DNA of 64,000 nucleotides, from contig CAWFRG010000013.1 in the NCBI GenBank assembly GCA_963818205.1, forward strand, positions 62,001-126,000. The letters run 5' to 3'. Shown here one piece after another: positions 57,087-64,000 of the stretch (positions are counted from its first letter, which is position 1; each line of letters opens with the position of its first letter). The stretch is from CAVVYV01 sp963818205. Its GTDB lineage: Bacteria; Actinomycetota; Thermoleophilia; Solirubrobacterales; 70-9. A program made the position numbers and the translations under genes. The notes under the pieces are model-generated. The model was given only the letters and a program-made list of their open reading frames with translations, made no database searches and was not told the origin of the DNA.

Positions 57087-58133
57087 CTACGGACGGATCT
57101 CGGCCGGGAGCCCGAAGTAGGGAAGGACGTCCGGGAGCAGGAAGGCGGTCATCTCGCCGACCCGCGAGCCGTCGAGGGTGAGGACGACGACGTGGTGCGC
57201 GACGTGAGCACCGCCCTCCTCGTCGAGGAGGTAGTGACCGAAGGCAAGCTGTCCGTTCGCGCGAGTGGGGACGATGCGCCAACTCTGCCCGCCTGCGAGC
57301 GGCCGGCGGGCGAGGAAGGTCGAGACTGCCTCCCGGCCCCGGAACCAGGTCGCGATCGGCGGCATCGCGAGCGTGGCGTCGTCGGCCAGCATCGCGGCGA
57401 CCGCCTCGACGTCGTTGCGCTCCCAGGCGTCGACGTAGCCGTCGACAATCTCGCGGAGACCCTCGTCGCCGAGCGACCGCAGCGTCTCCTGTTGGCTCTG
57501 CTCCGGGAGGCGCTCCTCGACCGCCTTGTGGGCGCGTTGGAGGGCGCTGTAGACCGCCGCGGGCGTGGTCTCGAGCGCCTCGGCGACCTCGCCGGCGGAG
57601 AAGCCGAGGACCTCGCGGAGGATCAGCACCGCCCGCTGCCGCGCCGGCAGATGCTGGAGGGCGGCGACGAACGCGAGCTCGACGCTCTCGCGCTGCTCGT
57701 AGCGCCCCTCGGGCGCCGCAAACCCGTCCTCCATTGCAAGCCTCTCATCGGGGTACGGCTCCACCCAGACCGACTCGACCAGGGGCTCGTCAAGGGCGTC
57801 GTGAGGGTCGGCGGCCGGCCCGTAGTCGATCGGAAGCACCCGCTTCGGCCGGCGCTCGATCAGGTTGAGGCAAGTGTTGGTCGCGATTCGGTAGAGCCAG
57901 GAGCGGAGCGAGCTTCTGCCCTCAAACTTGGGCAGCCCGCGCCAGGCTCGAAGGAGCGCGTCCTGGAGGGCGTCCTCGGCGTCTTGAACCGAGCCGAGCA
58001 TTCGGTAGCAGTGAGCGTGAAGCTCGGAGCGGTAGGGCTCGACGAGGCCGCCGAAGGCCTCCTCGTCGCCGCGCCGGGCCGCATCGAGCAATCCCTGCTC
58101 CCGAGCGATAGGAGTTGTGGAGCCGGAATTCAT
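57087..58133 (-). CDS. ECF sigma factor with C-terminal SnoaL-like domain
   Basis: 348 residues. Sigma region 2 (about 15-80): AFGGLVEPYRSELHAHCYRMLGSVQDAEDALQDALLRAWRGL, RSWLYRIATNTCLNLIE. Sigma region 4 (about 160-210): LPARQRAVLILREVLGFSAGEVAEALETTPAAVYSALQRA. The rest (about 225-345) is SnoaL-like: VDAWERNDVEAVAAMLADDATLAMPPIATWFRGREAV. Such fused sigma factors (SigJ/SigG-like) need no anti-sigma factor; the C-terminal domain modulates activity. No partner gene such as a DoxX or reductase is immediately adjacent. Confidence 0.9.
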   Translation of the reverse strand: MNSGSTTPIAREQGLLDAARRGDEEAFGGLVEPYRSELHAHCYRMLGSVQDAEDALQDALLRAWRGLPKFEGRSSLRSWLYRIATNTCLNLIERRPKRVLPIDYGPAADPHDALDEPLVESVWVEPYPDERLAMEDGFAAPEGRYEQRESVELAFVAALQHLPARQRAVLILREVLGFSAGEVAEALETTPAAVYSALQRAHKAVEERLPEQSQQETLRSLGDEGLREIVDGYVDAWERNDVEAVAAMLADDATLAMPPIATWFRGREAVSTFLARRPLAGGQSWRIVPTRANGQLAFGHYLLDEEGGAHVAHHVVVLTLDGSRVGEMTAFLLPDVLPYFGLPAEIRP

Positions 58134-58222
58134 CCTCTGACCAGGTTAAGACCGCTCCAGCGGCCCAAATCCATCGCTCGGGCGATTGATTTCTGGCGCG
58201 GGGCGGGTCAATAGGGAAGAAC

Positions 58223-58606
58223 GTGATCCCCCCGGCCTCGACCCCGATAGTTCACCTCGAGCTCCACACCGGCGATCAAGCCCGCGCATCGGCCTTCTAC
58301 TCGCGCCTCTGCGGCTGGCGGCAGGAGCGAATCGAGACCGGATACGGTTCGTACCTCGCGCTCGAGCTCGGGGGAGGACTCGGCGGAGGCGTCGTCGAGT
58401 GCGGCACCGAGAGTCCGTTGTGGGTGCCTTACATCGAGGTCCCGGAGATTGCGGCGGTCACCGACCGGGCCCGTCGGCTGGGCGCCTCGGTCCTGCTCGA
58501 GCCCAGGGAAGGCCCCGCCGGGTGGCGCAGCGTCGTCAGCGCTCCCGCCGCCGGCGAGATCGCCCTCTGGCAGCCGAAGGCGTTGCTCTCCTCGAGGTGG
58601 AGCTAG
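58223..58606 (+). CDS. VOC family protein
   Basis: 127 residues from ATG 58223. PIVHLELHTGDQARASAFYSRLCGWRQERIETGYGSYLALELGGGLGGGVVECGTE, then VPYIEVPEIAAVTDRARRLGASVLLEPREGPAGWRSVVSAPAAGEIALWQPK is one complete VOC unit. Substrate unknown. Its last nine bases overlap the 3' end of the antisense tRNA-Ala gene. Relatives often end around the WQPK position, so the last residues (SSRWS) may be a tRNA-derived extension. Confidence 0.85.
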   Translation: MIPPASTPIVHLELHTGDQARASAFYSRLCGWRQERIETGYGSYLALELGGGLGGGVVECGTESPLWVPYIEVPEIAAVTDRARRLGASVLLEPREGPAGWRSVVSAPAAGEIALWQPKALLSSRWS

Positions 58607-58670
58607 CGGGACTCGAACCCGCGACCTCCTGGGTGCGATCCAGGCGCTCTCCCAACTGAGCTATAGCCCC
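58598..58670 (-). tRNA. tRNA-Ala (anticodon CGC)
   Basis: 73 bases on the minus strand fold as a standard cloverleaf. The acceptor is GGGGCTA/TAGCTCC with the G3:U70 pair that marks alanine tRNAs. The anticodon stem is CCTGG/CCAGG with loop ATCGCAC, giving anticodon CGC for codon GCG. The T loop is TTCGAGT and discriminator A73. CCA is not encoded. The 3' end overlaps nine bases of the VOC gene on the opposite strand. Confidence 0.95.
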
Positions 58671-58742
58671 ATGGACGTATGTCTTCGGCGCGGACCGGAT
58701 AATCCCAGGCCGCGCCTGGGGCAAGGATACGCTGTCCGTCCG

Positions 58743-60092
58743 GTGAGCTTCGGACGACGCCTCGCCCTCTTCTTTGTGTTGATTGTGCTCGTCCCCGCGC
58801 TGGCGCTGGTGGTGGTGCTGCTGGCCGTGAGCGAGGACTCCCGGCGCGGGAAGGCGGACGCGCAGCTGGCCGCCAGCGTCGACACCGCCTTCGCCCTCTA
58901 CCAGGAGCGGGTCGCCGGCGCCGATGCCGCCGCGCGCCAACTCGCCCGCGACCCGCAGCTCTCCACGGCCTTGAACGACCTCGACCGTGCTCCCCTGGAG
59001 GCCTTCGCCCAGAGCGCCGTTCGGCGCCCCGACGTCACCGCCGTCGATGTTGATGCGGTCGACGGTATCCCGATGGCGGTGGCCGGCGCAGACGATGCCT
59101 TCGCCTTCACGGAGCTGGCGTTGCGGCAGGGTGGCCGGCAAGTCGGCACGCTCAAGGTCTCCTCCACCCTCGCCGCGGACTACACCGCCGAGCTGCACCG
59201 GCTGACCGACCGCGAGGCGGTGGCGAGCCGGGAGGGAATCCCGCTGAGCTCGACCGTCACCCCGCCCGCCGAGCCGATCGAGGCGGGCGAGACCCGCGAC
59301 CTGACGCTCGGTCAGAACGAATTTCGCGCCCGCCTCCTGGCCCTCAACAGCGTCGACGACGAGACGGTGCTGGTGGCCGGGCCGCCCAAGGTCGGTGGCT
59401 TCCTCGGGATCGGCTGGCCGACGGGGTTGCTGCTGATCGGCTTTCTACTGCTCGCGGCGTTCTTCGCCTATGGGCTCGCCCGGGCCCTGACCGGCCACTA
59501 CACGCGGGTAGCCGCGGAGGCTGTCACCGACCCGCTCACCGGACTCTGGAACCGGAGGCGCATGTCCGAGGCCCTTGTCCGCGAGGTCGACCGGGCGATC
59601 CGCTTCGACCGCCAACTCTCGCTGGTGATCTTTGATGTCGACGACTTCAAGGCGATCAATGACACTGAGGGGCACCCGCAGGGAGACGCGGTGCTCAGGA
59701 AGGTCGCCGACGTCGTCCGCGAGCGCATCCGCTCGATCGACGTCGCCGCCCGCTATGGCGGGGATGAGATCGCTCTGATCCTGTTCGAGACCGATTTCGA
59801 AGGCGCCGCGACGCTGGCCGAGCGGCTCCGCACCGGGGTCAGGGAGGCGGACATTCGGTCGCGAGGCGGCGAAGCAATGCAGGTGACGATCAGCGTCGGC
59901 ATCGCCACCCTGCCGGATTCGGCCGGCGACGCCGACTCGTTCGTCGACGCTGCCGACCGGGCGTTGATACGGGCAAAGCGTGCGGGCAAGGACCAGATCC
60001 GGTCCGCTCCCGGGCGCAACGTTGGCGACGGCCGGAAGGCTCCCCCAGGGGAGCATGGACCCGGCGGGCGCGAGCGCCGGGCCGCCTCATAA
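58743..60092 (+). CDS. membrane diguanylate cyclase (GGDEF domain)
   Basis: About 449 residues from GTG 58743. A membrane helix (about 5-30, RRLALFFVLIVLVPALALVVVLL) precedes an extracytoplasmic sensor region (about 35-215) and a second helix (about 225-248). The GGDEF domain (about 265-430) has DPLTGLWNRRRMSEAL, FDVDDFKAINDTEGHPQGD, then ARYGGDEIALIL (GGDEI at the active site) and VTISVGIATLPDSA. It makes cyclic di-GMP in response to an unknown signal. No RXXD inhibitory site is obvious. The open frame extends upstream through the antisense tRNA, which is not coding. Confidence 0.9.
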   Translation: MSFGRRLALFFVLIVLVPALALVVVLLAVSEDSRRGKADAQLAASVDTAFALYQERVAGADAAARQLARDPQLSTALNDLDRAPLEAFAQSAVRRPDVTAVDVDAVDGIPMAVAGADDAFAFTELALRQGGRQVGTLKVSSTLAADYTAELHRLTDREAVASREGIPLSSTVTPPAEPIEAGETRDLTLGQNEFRARLLALNSVDDETVLVAGPPKVGGFLGIGWPTGLLLIGFLLLAAFFAYGLARALTGHYTRVAAEAVTDPLTGLWNRRRMSEALVREVDRAIRFDRQLSLVIFDVDDFKAINDTEGHPQGDAVLRKVADVVRERIRSIDVAARYGGDEIALILFETDFEGAATLAERLRTGVREADIRSRGGEAMQVTISVGIATLPDSAGDADSFVDAADRALIRAKRAGKDQIRSAPGRNVGDGRKAPPGEHGPGGRERRAAS

Positions 60093-60216
60093 TCCCGTTT
60101 CCACGCCCAAGACTGCGGAAAATGGTCGGCCCGGTGCATGGATAGGTCCCCCCTCCGGTATCACATTGAGGCCACAGCGTTTAGCCTTTTGCAGGTCAAA
60201 GCGCCGTAGGAGCAGC

Positions 60217-61364
60217 ATGGGAATACTCGACGACGCCATTCGTGAGCACATTGACCTGAAGCGCAAGCACGGGGCGCGCGACTCCGAGATCTCTGAGATC
60301 GAGGACGAGGCACTGGGCTCGGGCGAGCGGCCCGACCCCTTTGCCGCCGGCGAGCTCTTCGGAGGGGTTTCCTCGCCCGGTGCGTCCGCGCCGGACCTGC
60401 CCGAGCCGGAGATGGGTCCGCCAACTCCACCTCCGGACGGCCCGGCGACCTCGCCTCCAAACGGCATTGCGGAACCGCCAGCGGAGGAGCCGACCGCGCT
60501 GGTCGAGCCCCCGGCCGCGCCCCCCGAGCCTCCCACCGCCGCGCCCCCCGAGCCTCCCACCGCCGCTCCCCCGAGCCGTCTTTCCCCGAGCCCCCGCCCG
60601 CCGAGCCGTCACCGCCCGAGCGCCCCTCCGCTCCCGGGCCGCCCGCCGAGTCCGAGTCGCTCGAAGACCTGATGGCGGAGGAGGAGGAGTCCGGTCCCGC
60701 CGAGAGCTCTGACATCGCGGTGCCGCCACCCCCGCCCCCAGAGACTGAGTCCGCCCGCCCCGAGCCTCCTACGCCCCTTCCGCCCGCCGCGACCGAGGGA
60801 CAGCGCGGCAGGGCTCGGGGGCGGGCCGACGTGCCGACCCAGGAGCACATCCCGCCCCGCGAGGAGACCGGCGACGCGGCCCCGGTGCCGGGCGAGCCGG
60901 AGCCTCCCGAGGAGGGCGCCCCGCAGCTCTATGACTTCGAGACCGATCCCGGCCTGCTCGAGAGCGAGGCCGCCGACCTGGGCGCCCCTCCGGCGCCGCC
61001 CGAGGAGAGCGACGATTTCGAGGCGCTTGGCCCGGTCGATGAGGCCGAGGAGGGCGAGGATCGCTACGGCGAGGAGGAGGAGCCCTACGGCGAGCAACGG
61101 GGCGGGACCACCGACTCCGAGGAGGTCGAAGCGGTGGAGGAGGATTACGAGACCGAGGTTCGGCCTGCCGCTCCTCCGCCGGGGGACGAGGAAGAGCGAT
61201 ATCGGACCGAGGTCCGGCCCGCCGATTCCGAGGAAGATGAGGAGGACGAGGACGACCTCCTCTCCGAGTCACCCGAGTTCCTCGACAAGGACGACGACGA
61301 GAGCCTCTGGTTCGAGAAGGGCCCCCCGAAGGACTTCGACTTCGAGGACGAGGACGAGAGGTAG
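60217..61364 (+). CDS. acidic, proline-rich low-complexity protein, frameshifted, function unknown
   Basis: About 382 residues when joined; GGAG lies before the ATG at 60217. The conserved N-terminus MGILDDAIREHIDLKRKHGARDSEISEIEDEALG is shared by a widespread actinobacterial family without known function. The rest is Pro/Glu/Ala-rich with repeats (EPPTAAP; TEVRPA) and very acidic near the end (EEDEEDEDD), finishing FDFEDEDER. The frame changes at about 60568, where a run of five C needs six. After the TAG, 78 bases stay open with a basic, coding-like reading (KRLPPKNARHKHVC). I cannot assign a role. Confidence 0.75.
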
Positions 61365-61442
61365 AAGCGCCTGCCGCCGAAGAACGCCCGCCACAAGCAC
61401 GTCTGCCTGGGCGCGTTCGCCGACAAGACGGTCTTTCCTCTA

Positions 61443-62714
61443 CTAGACGTAGCCGCGCATGCGCGAGGCCTCCACCACCCGCTCGATCCCGACCAGGTAG
61501 GCGCTCTCCCGCAGTGAGATCCGCTCCTCCGTCGCCCTCGCGGCGACGTCTCGGTAGGCCTTGCGGATGACCCCCCCGAGCTTGTCGTTGAACTCCCGCT
61601 CGTCCCACTGGAAGTGCTGGAGGTTCTGGACCCACTCGAAGTAGGAACCGATCACGCCGCCCGCGTTCGCCATCACGTCGGGGATCACCTGGATGCCCTT
61701 CTCCATCAGGATCTCGTCCGCGGCGGGCGTGGTGGGGCTGTTGGCGCCCTCGACGACCAACTTGCAGTCGATCCGGTCGGCGTTGCCCTCGTGGATCATC
61801 CCTCCGAGCGCGGCCGGGATCAGCACGTCGCAGGGGATTGCGAGGAGGTCATCGGGGCTGATCAGCTCGGCGCCCGGGAACTCGGTGAGCTTGCCCCCCG
61901 CCTCGAAGATGTGCCTGCTGAGCTCCACCGCGTCGATCCCCTTGTCGTTTCGGATCGCCCCGGTGGCGTCGGAGGCGCCCACCATCGTGGCGCCGAGCTG
62001 CTGCATGATTCGCGCGGCCCAGGAGCCGACGTTGCCGTAGCCCTGCACGGTGAAGGTGGTCTCAGCCGGGCCCAGCCCGATCTGGGGGGCGGCCTCGCGG
62101 AACATGTAGACGCAGCCCCGGCCGGTGGCCTGCTCCCGGCCATATGAGCCGCCGAGGGCGATCGGCTTGCCGGTGCAGATCGCCGGCGTGTGGCCGTGCA
62201 GCTTCCCGTACTCGTCCATCATCCAGGCCATCACCTGGGCGTCGGTGTTGACGTCGGGCGCGGGGATGTCGCGGGTCGGTCCGAGGATCTTCTCGATCTT
62301 GGCGAGGAAAGAGCGCGCGATCGCCTGTACCTCGGAGCGCTCCAGCTCGTGCGCTGGGCAGTTGACGCCGCCCTTGGCCCCGCCGAAGGGAATGTTGGCG
62401 ACCGCCGTCTTCCAGGTCATCAGCGAGGCGAGCGCCCGGACCTCGTCGATGTCGACCTCGGGGTGGAAGCGGATCCCGCCCTTGTAGGGGCCACGGGCGC
62501 CGTTGTGCTGGATCCGATAGCCGGAGAAGACGTGGATCTGGCCGTCGGAGAGCTTCACCGGGATCTGCACGGTGACCTCGCGGTACGAGGTCCAGAAGAC
62601 GGTGCGGAGGTCGTCGGGGAGCTGGAGGCGCTCCACCGCCCGGTCGAAGTAGAAGCGGACGATGTCGAGGTTCGATATCTCGGCGCCTTCGCGCGTCTTC
62701 GCCTTCGTCGCCAT
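61443..62714 (-). CDS. gdhA: glutamate dehydrogenase (Glu/Leu/Phe/Val family)
   Basis: 423 residues. The substrate-binding domain has GYRIQHNGARGPYKGGIRFHP, SLMTWKTAVANIPFGGAKGGVNC with the catalytic lysines. DVNTDAQVMAWMMDEY and GKPIALGGSYGREQATGRGC follow. The Rossmann domain has TVQGYGNVGSWAARIMQQLGA (GXGXXG). It interconverts glutamate and 2-oxoglutarate plus ammonia; length and sequence fit the NAD-linked hexameric group. It is divergent from the tRNA-Ala at 62791 and convergent with the acidic protein gene. Confidence 0.93.
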   Translation of the reverse strand: MATKAKTREGAEISNLDIVRFYFDRAVERLQLPDDLRTVFWTSYREVTVQIPVKLSDGQIHVFSGYRIQHNGARGPYKGGIRFHPEVDIDEVRALASLMTWKTAVANIPFGGAKGGVNCPAHELERSEVQAIARSFLAKIEKILGPTRDIPAPDVNTDAQVMAWMMDEYGKLHGHTPAICTGKPIALGGSYGREQATGRGCVYMFREAAPQIGLGPAETTFTVQGYGNVGSWAARIMQQLGATMVGASDATGAIRNDKGIDAVELSRHIFEAGGKLTEFPGAELISPDDLLAIPCDVLIPAALGGMIHEGNADRIDCKLVVEGANSPTTPAADEILMEKGIQVIPDVMANAGGVIGSYFEWVQNLQHFQWDEREFNDKLGGVIRKAYRDVAARATEERISLRESAYLVGIERVVEASRMRGYV

Positions 62715-62790
62715 CAGCTCCTCCTAGCGCCGCATCGGTGCGCGGCCAGTTTCTCACACGCCGCCGGGCCCGGCCTACACTTGGGCCCCT

Positions 62791-62863
62791 GGGGCCATAG
62801 CTCAGTTGGGAGAGCGCCTGCCCTGCAAGCAGGAGGTCGCCGGTTCGAGCCCGGCTGGCTCCA
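62791..62863 (+). tRNA. tRNA-Ala (anticodon UGC) with C at position 33
   Basis: 73 bases: acceptor GGGGCCA/TGGCTCC, D stem GCTC/GAGC, anticodon stem CCTGC/GCAGG with loop CCTGCAA, T stem GCCGG/CCGGC with loop TTCGAGC, discriminator A. G3:U70 is present, so alanine identity is firm and the anticodon is UGC. Positions 32 and 33 are both C, whereas position 33 is a U in nearly all elongator tRNAs. CCA is not encoded. TACACT at 62776-62781 may be its -10 box. Confidence 0.93.
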
Positions 62864-63165
62864 TTCCTACCTGCCTCGCATGAGGGCTTGCGTAGTCCTC
62901 CGCGTAGCGAACTCCCTGCCGCTGATTGTTCCCAGTTGGAACGAGCCTCAGGGTCAGCAGGTCGCGACCACTGCCGAGCTCGCGCGCCGACACGTAGTAG
63001 CAACGGTCGCTGGTTTTGTCGTAGACCGCTATCCACTCGATCATCCGGGCCGTGTAGTGCTTAATCCGCTTGACCTTCCCGTTGGTCAGTGAGTTCGAGC
63101 GGCAACGTACGTAGACCACCCGACCGTCCGACTCCGTGAACTTGCAACTCGGCAGGCTGAGATTC
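62864..63165 (-). pseudogene. remnant of a group I intron-type PD-(D/E)XK endonuclease (C-terminal half)
   Basis: The minus strand reads CKFTESDGRVVYVRCRSNSLTNGKV, then YTARMIEWIAVYDKTSDRCYYVSARELGSG and TLRLVPTGNNQRQGVRYAEDY. This matches the family of short PD-(D/E)XK endonucleases (I-Ssp6803I-like) that in this lineage often lie beside tRNA genes. The N-terminal helix and first catalytic residues are missing; only the region from the catalytic lysine (CK) on is left. The upstream side joins the dacA 3' end directly. No stop occurs before the tRNA, so the frame end is also damaged. Confidence 0.6.
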
Positions 63166-64000
63166 AACCTTGGCGACGAAGCCGGCGGCGAGCAGCTGTG
63201 GGCACCTGGCGGAGCGGGTCGGGCGAGTCGAGGAGGACGACGCCGAGGTGGCGGCCGCCAAGGCGCGCGGTCGTCACGTAGCAGCGGCCGGCGGCGTCGG
63301 TGAAGCCGGTCTTCAGTCCGGTGACCCGGGCGGCGGGCAGCCCCCGCAAGCCCGTGGTCGAGGAAGTAGTGATTGTTGGCCAGATGCAGGATCCCGCCCT
63401 TGATCGGGAAGGCCGGCGTCGCCGAGGTGGTTCTGGCGATCCGGGCGATCCTGGGCTCGGCGAGGTCCGCGCGGGCCAACGCCGCGAGGTCCGCGGCGCA
63501 GGAGTGGTTGTCGCGGTCCTTGAGCCCGTTCGGGGTCGAGAAGTGGGTGCAGCCGAGGCCCATCAGCCGCGCCTGGCGGTTCATCCGGGCGACGAACCGG
63601 GGGACGGAGCCGGCGTCGTGCTCGGCGAGAGCGACGGCCGCGTCGTTGGCGGAGATCATGATCAGCGCCTGCAGCAGGGCCTCCAGCGGGCACCGACTTG
63701 CCCTGGGGGAGGAGCCCGGTGGCCGAGCCCGCGGTGTGAGCGGCGTTGCGGCTGATCGGCACCCGCTCGCCCGGCGGGTGGGCCTCGCTGATCAGGAGGG
63801 CGGTCATCATCTTCGTCAGGCTGGCGATCGGATGAAGCGCCCGCGCGCGGCGCTGCCAGAGCACCTCGCCGCTGTCGACGTCGAAGAGAACCCCCGCGGC
63901 CGGCCACGTCTTCATCCGCACCCGCACCGGCAGCGGTGGTGACGGGGGCTGGAGGGCGAACTCGCCCAGCGCCGCGGCAGCCTTCCCCGGGGAGGCTGAC
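63164..64000 (-). CDS. D-alanyl-D-alanine carboxypeptidase (DacA-type), partial at window edge, frameshifted
   Basis: The 5' end is outside the window. Visible: AGVLFDVDSGEVLWQRRARALHPIASLTKMMTALL with the SXXK motif SLTK, then LIMISANDAAVALAEH with SXN as SAN, GCTHFSTPNGLKDRDNHS, and LKTGFTDAAGRCYVTTA with KTG. Thus all three active-site motifs of a penicillin-binding carboxypeptidase are present. The enzyme trims the terminal D-Ala of stem peptides. Frame changes near 63697, 63350 and 63210 are each explained by one surplus base. The C-terminus seems cut by, or fused to, the endonuclease remnant. Confidence 0.82.

Noticed and set aside
58449..58742. N-terminal extension of the GGDEF protein through the tRNA-Ala(CGC) region
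   Set aside because: It would translate antisense tRNA and part of the VOC gene in another frame; the GTG at 58743 directly precedes a good membrane anchor.
62802..62880. Peptide reading with GLEPATSC at the end of the endonuclease remnant, and QALSQLSY-type peptides near both tRNAs
   Set aside because: These are well-known artefacts of translating tRNA genes or their antisense strand, not protein.

Overview
This is high-GC DNA with a classical bacterial replication-origin layout. The inventory and synteny point to an actinomycete-lineage bacterium, most likely class Thermoleophilia (Solirubrobacterales-like); the taxonomic call is inference. Genes left of about 2.3 kb run leftward (rpmH, rnpA, yidD, yidC, khpB, rsmG). 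Genes to the right run rightward (dnaA, dnaN, recF with a DUF721/DciA module, gyrB, gyrA). The origin therefore lies near 2.3-4.0 kb.

12.2-26.5 kb: an HNH nuclease and prephenate dehydratase are followed by the envelope signalling and division cluster: a polytopic Ser/Thr kinase, FhaA, FhaB, PP2C phosphatase PstP, RodA/FtsW, a class B PBP, PknB with four PASTA repeats and Ddl. A third, convergent Ser/Thr kinase follows. Together these link phospho-signalling to peptidoglycan synthesis. 26.5-31.9 kb: DsbA-like protein, glycosyltransferase, RibD-C reductase, PurM, UppP and DedA. 31.9-44.4 kb: an exopolysaccharide locus with a FlaA1/CapD-type dehydratase, LytR_C protein, Wzy/WaaL-like polymerase or ligase, Wzx-like flippase, three glycosyltransferases, an initiating sugar-phosphate transferase and two GNAT-fold proteins. 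44.4-53 kb: PGRP amidase, PQQ-type sugar dehydrogenase, DUF3105 protein, alpha/beta hydrolase, MetF, winged-helix protein and Na+/H+ antiporter. 53-58.6 kb: small accessory genes, including two ArsR-SRPBCC pairs with visible operator-like palindromes, VOC proteins, a RibD-C reductase, DUF1801, AraC, an MFS stub and an ECF sigma factor with a SnoaL-like tail. 58.6-64 kb: tRNA-Ala(CGC), a GGDEF protein, an acidic proline-rich protein, glutamate dehydrogenase, tRNA-Ala(UGC), a PD-(D/E)XK endonuclease remnant and a DacA-type carboxypeptidase cut by the window edge.

Two overall features matter. First, roughly 20 or more single-base frameshifts break recognisable genes between about 21.7 and 63.7 kb, many in C or G runs, while the first 21 kb is almost free of them. 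Indel errors in a draft sequence explain this best, so broken genes below should not be read as true pseudogenes without read support. Second, a dispersed REP-like palindrome occurs at 14994, 24941, 36649-36728 and 39915, and a different tandem palindrome sits at the recF-DUF721 junction.

I saw no CRISPR array, rRNA gene, intact insertion sequence or prophage. No gap between genes exceeds about 300 bases. The most unusual items are a likely AUC start codon for fhaA, C33 in tRNA-Ala(UGC), the very short dnaA-dnaN gap, and the REP family including one copy inside a glycosyltransferase gene.
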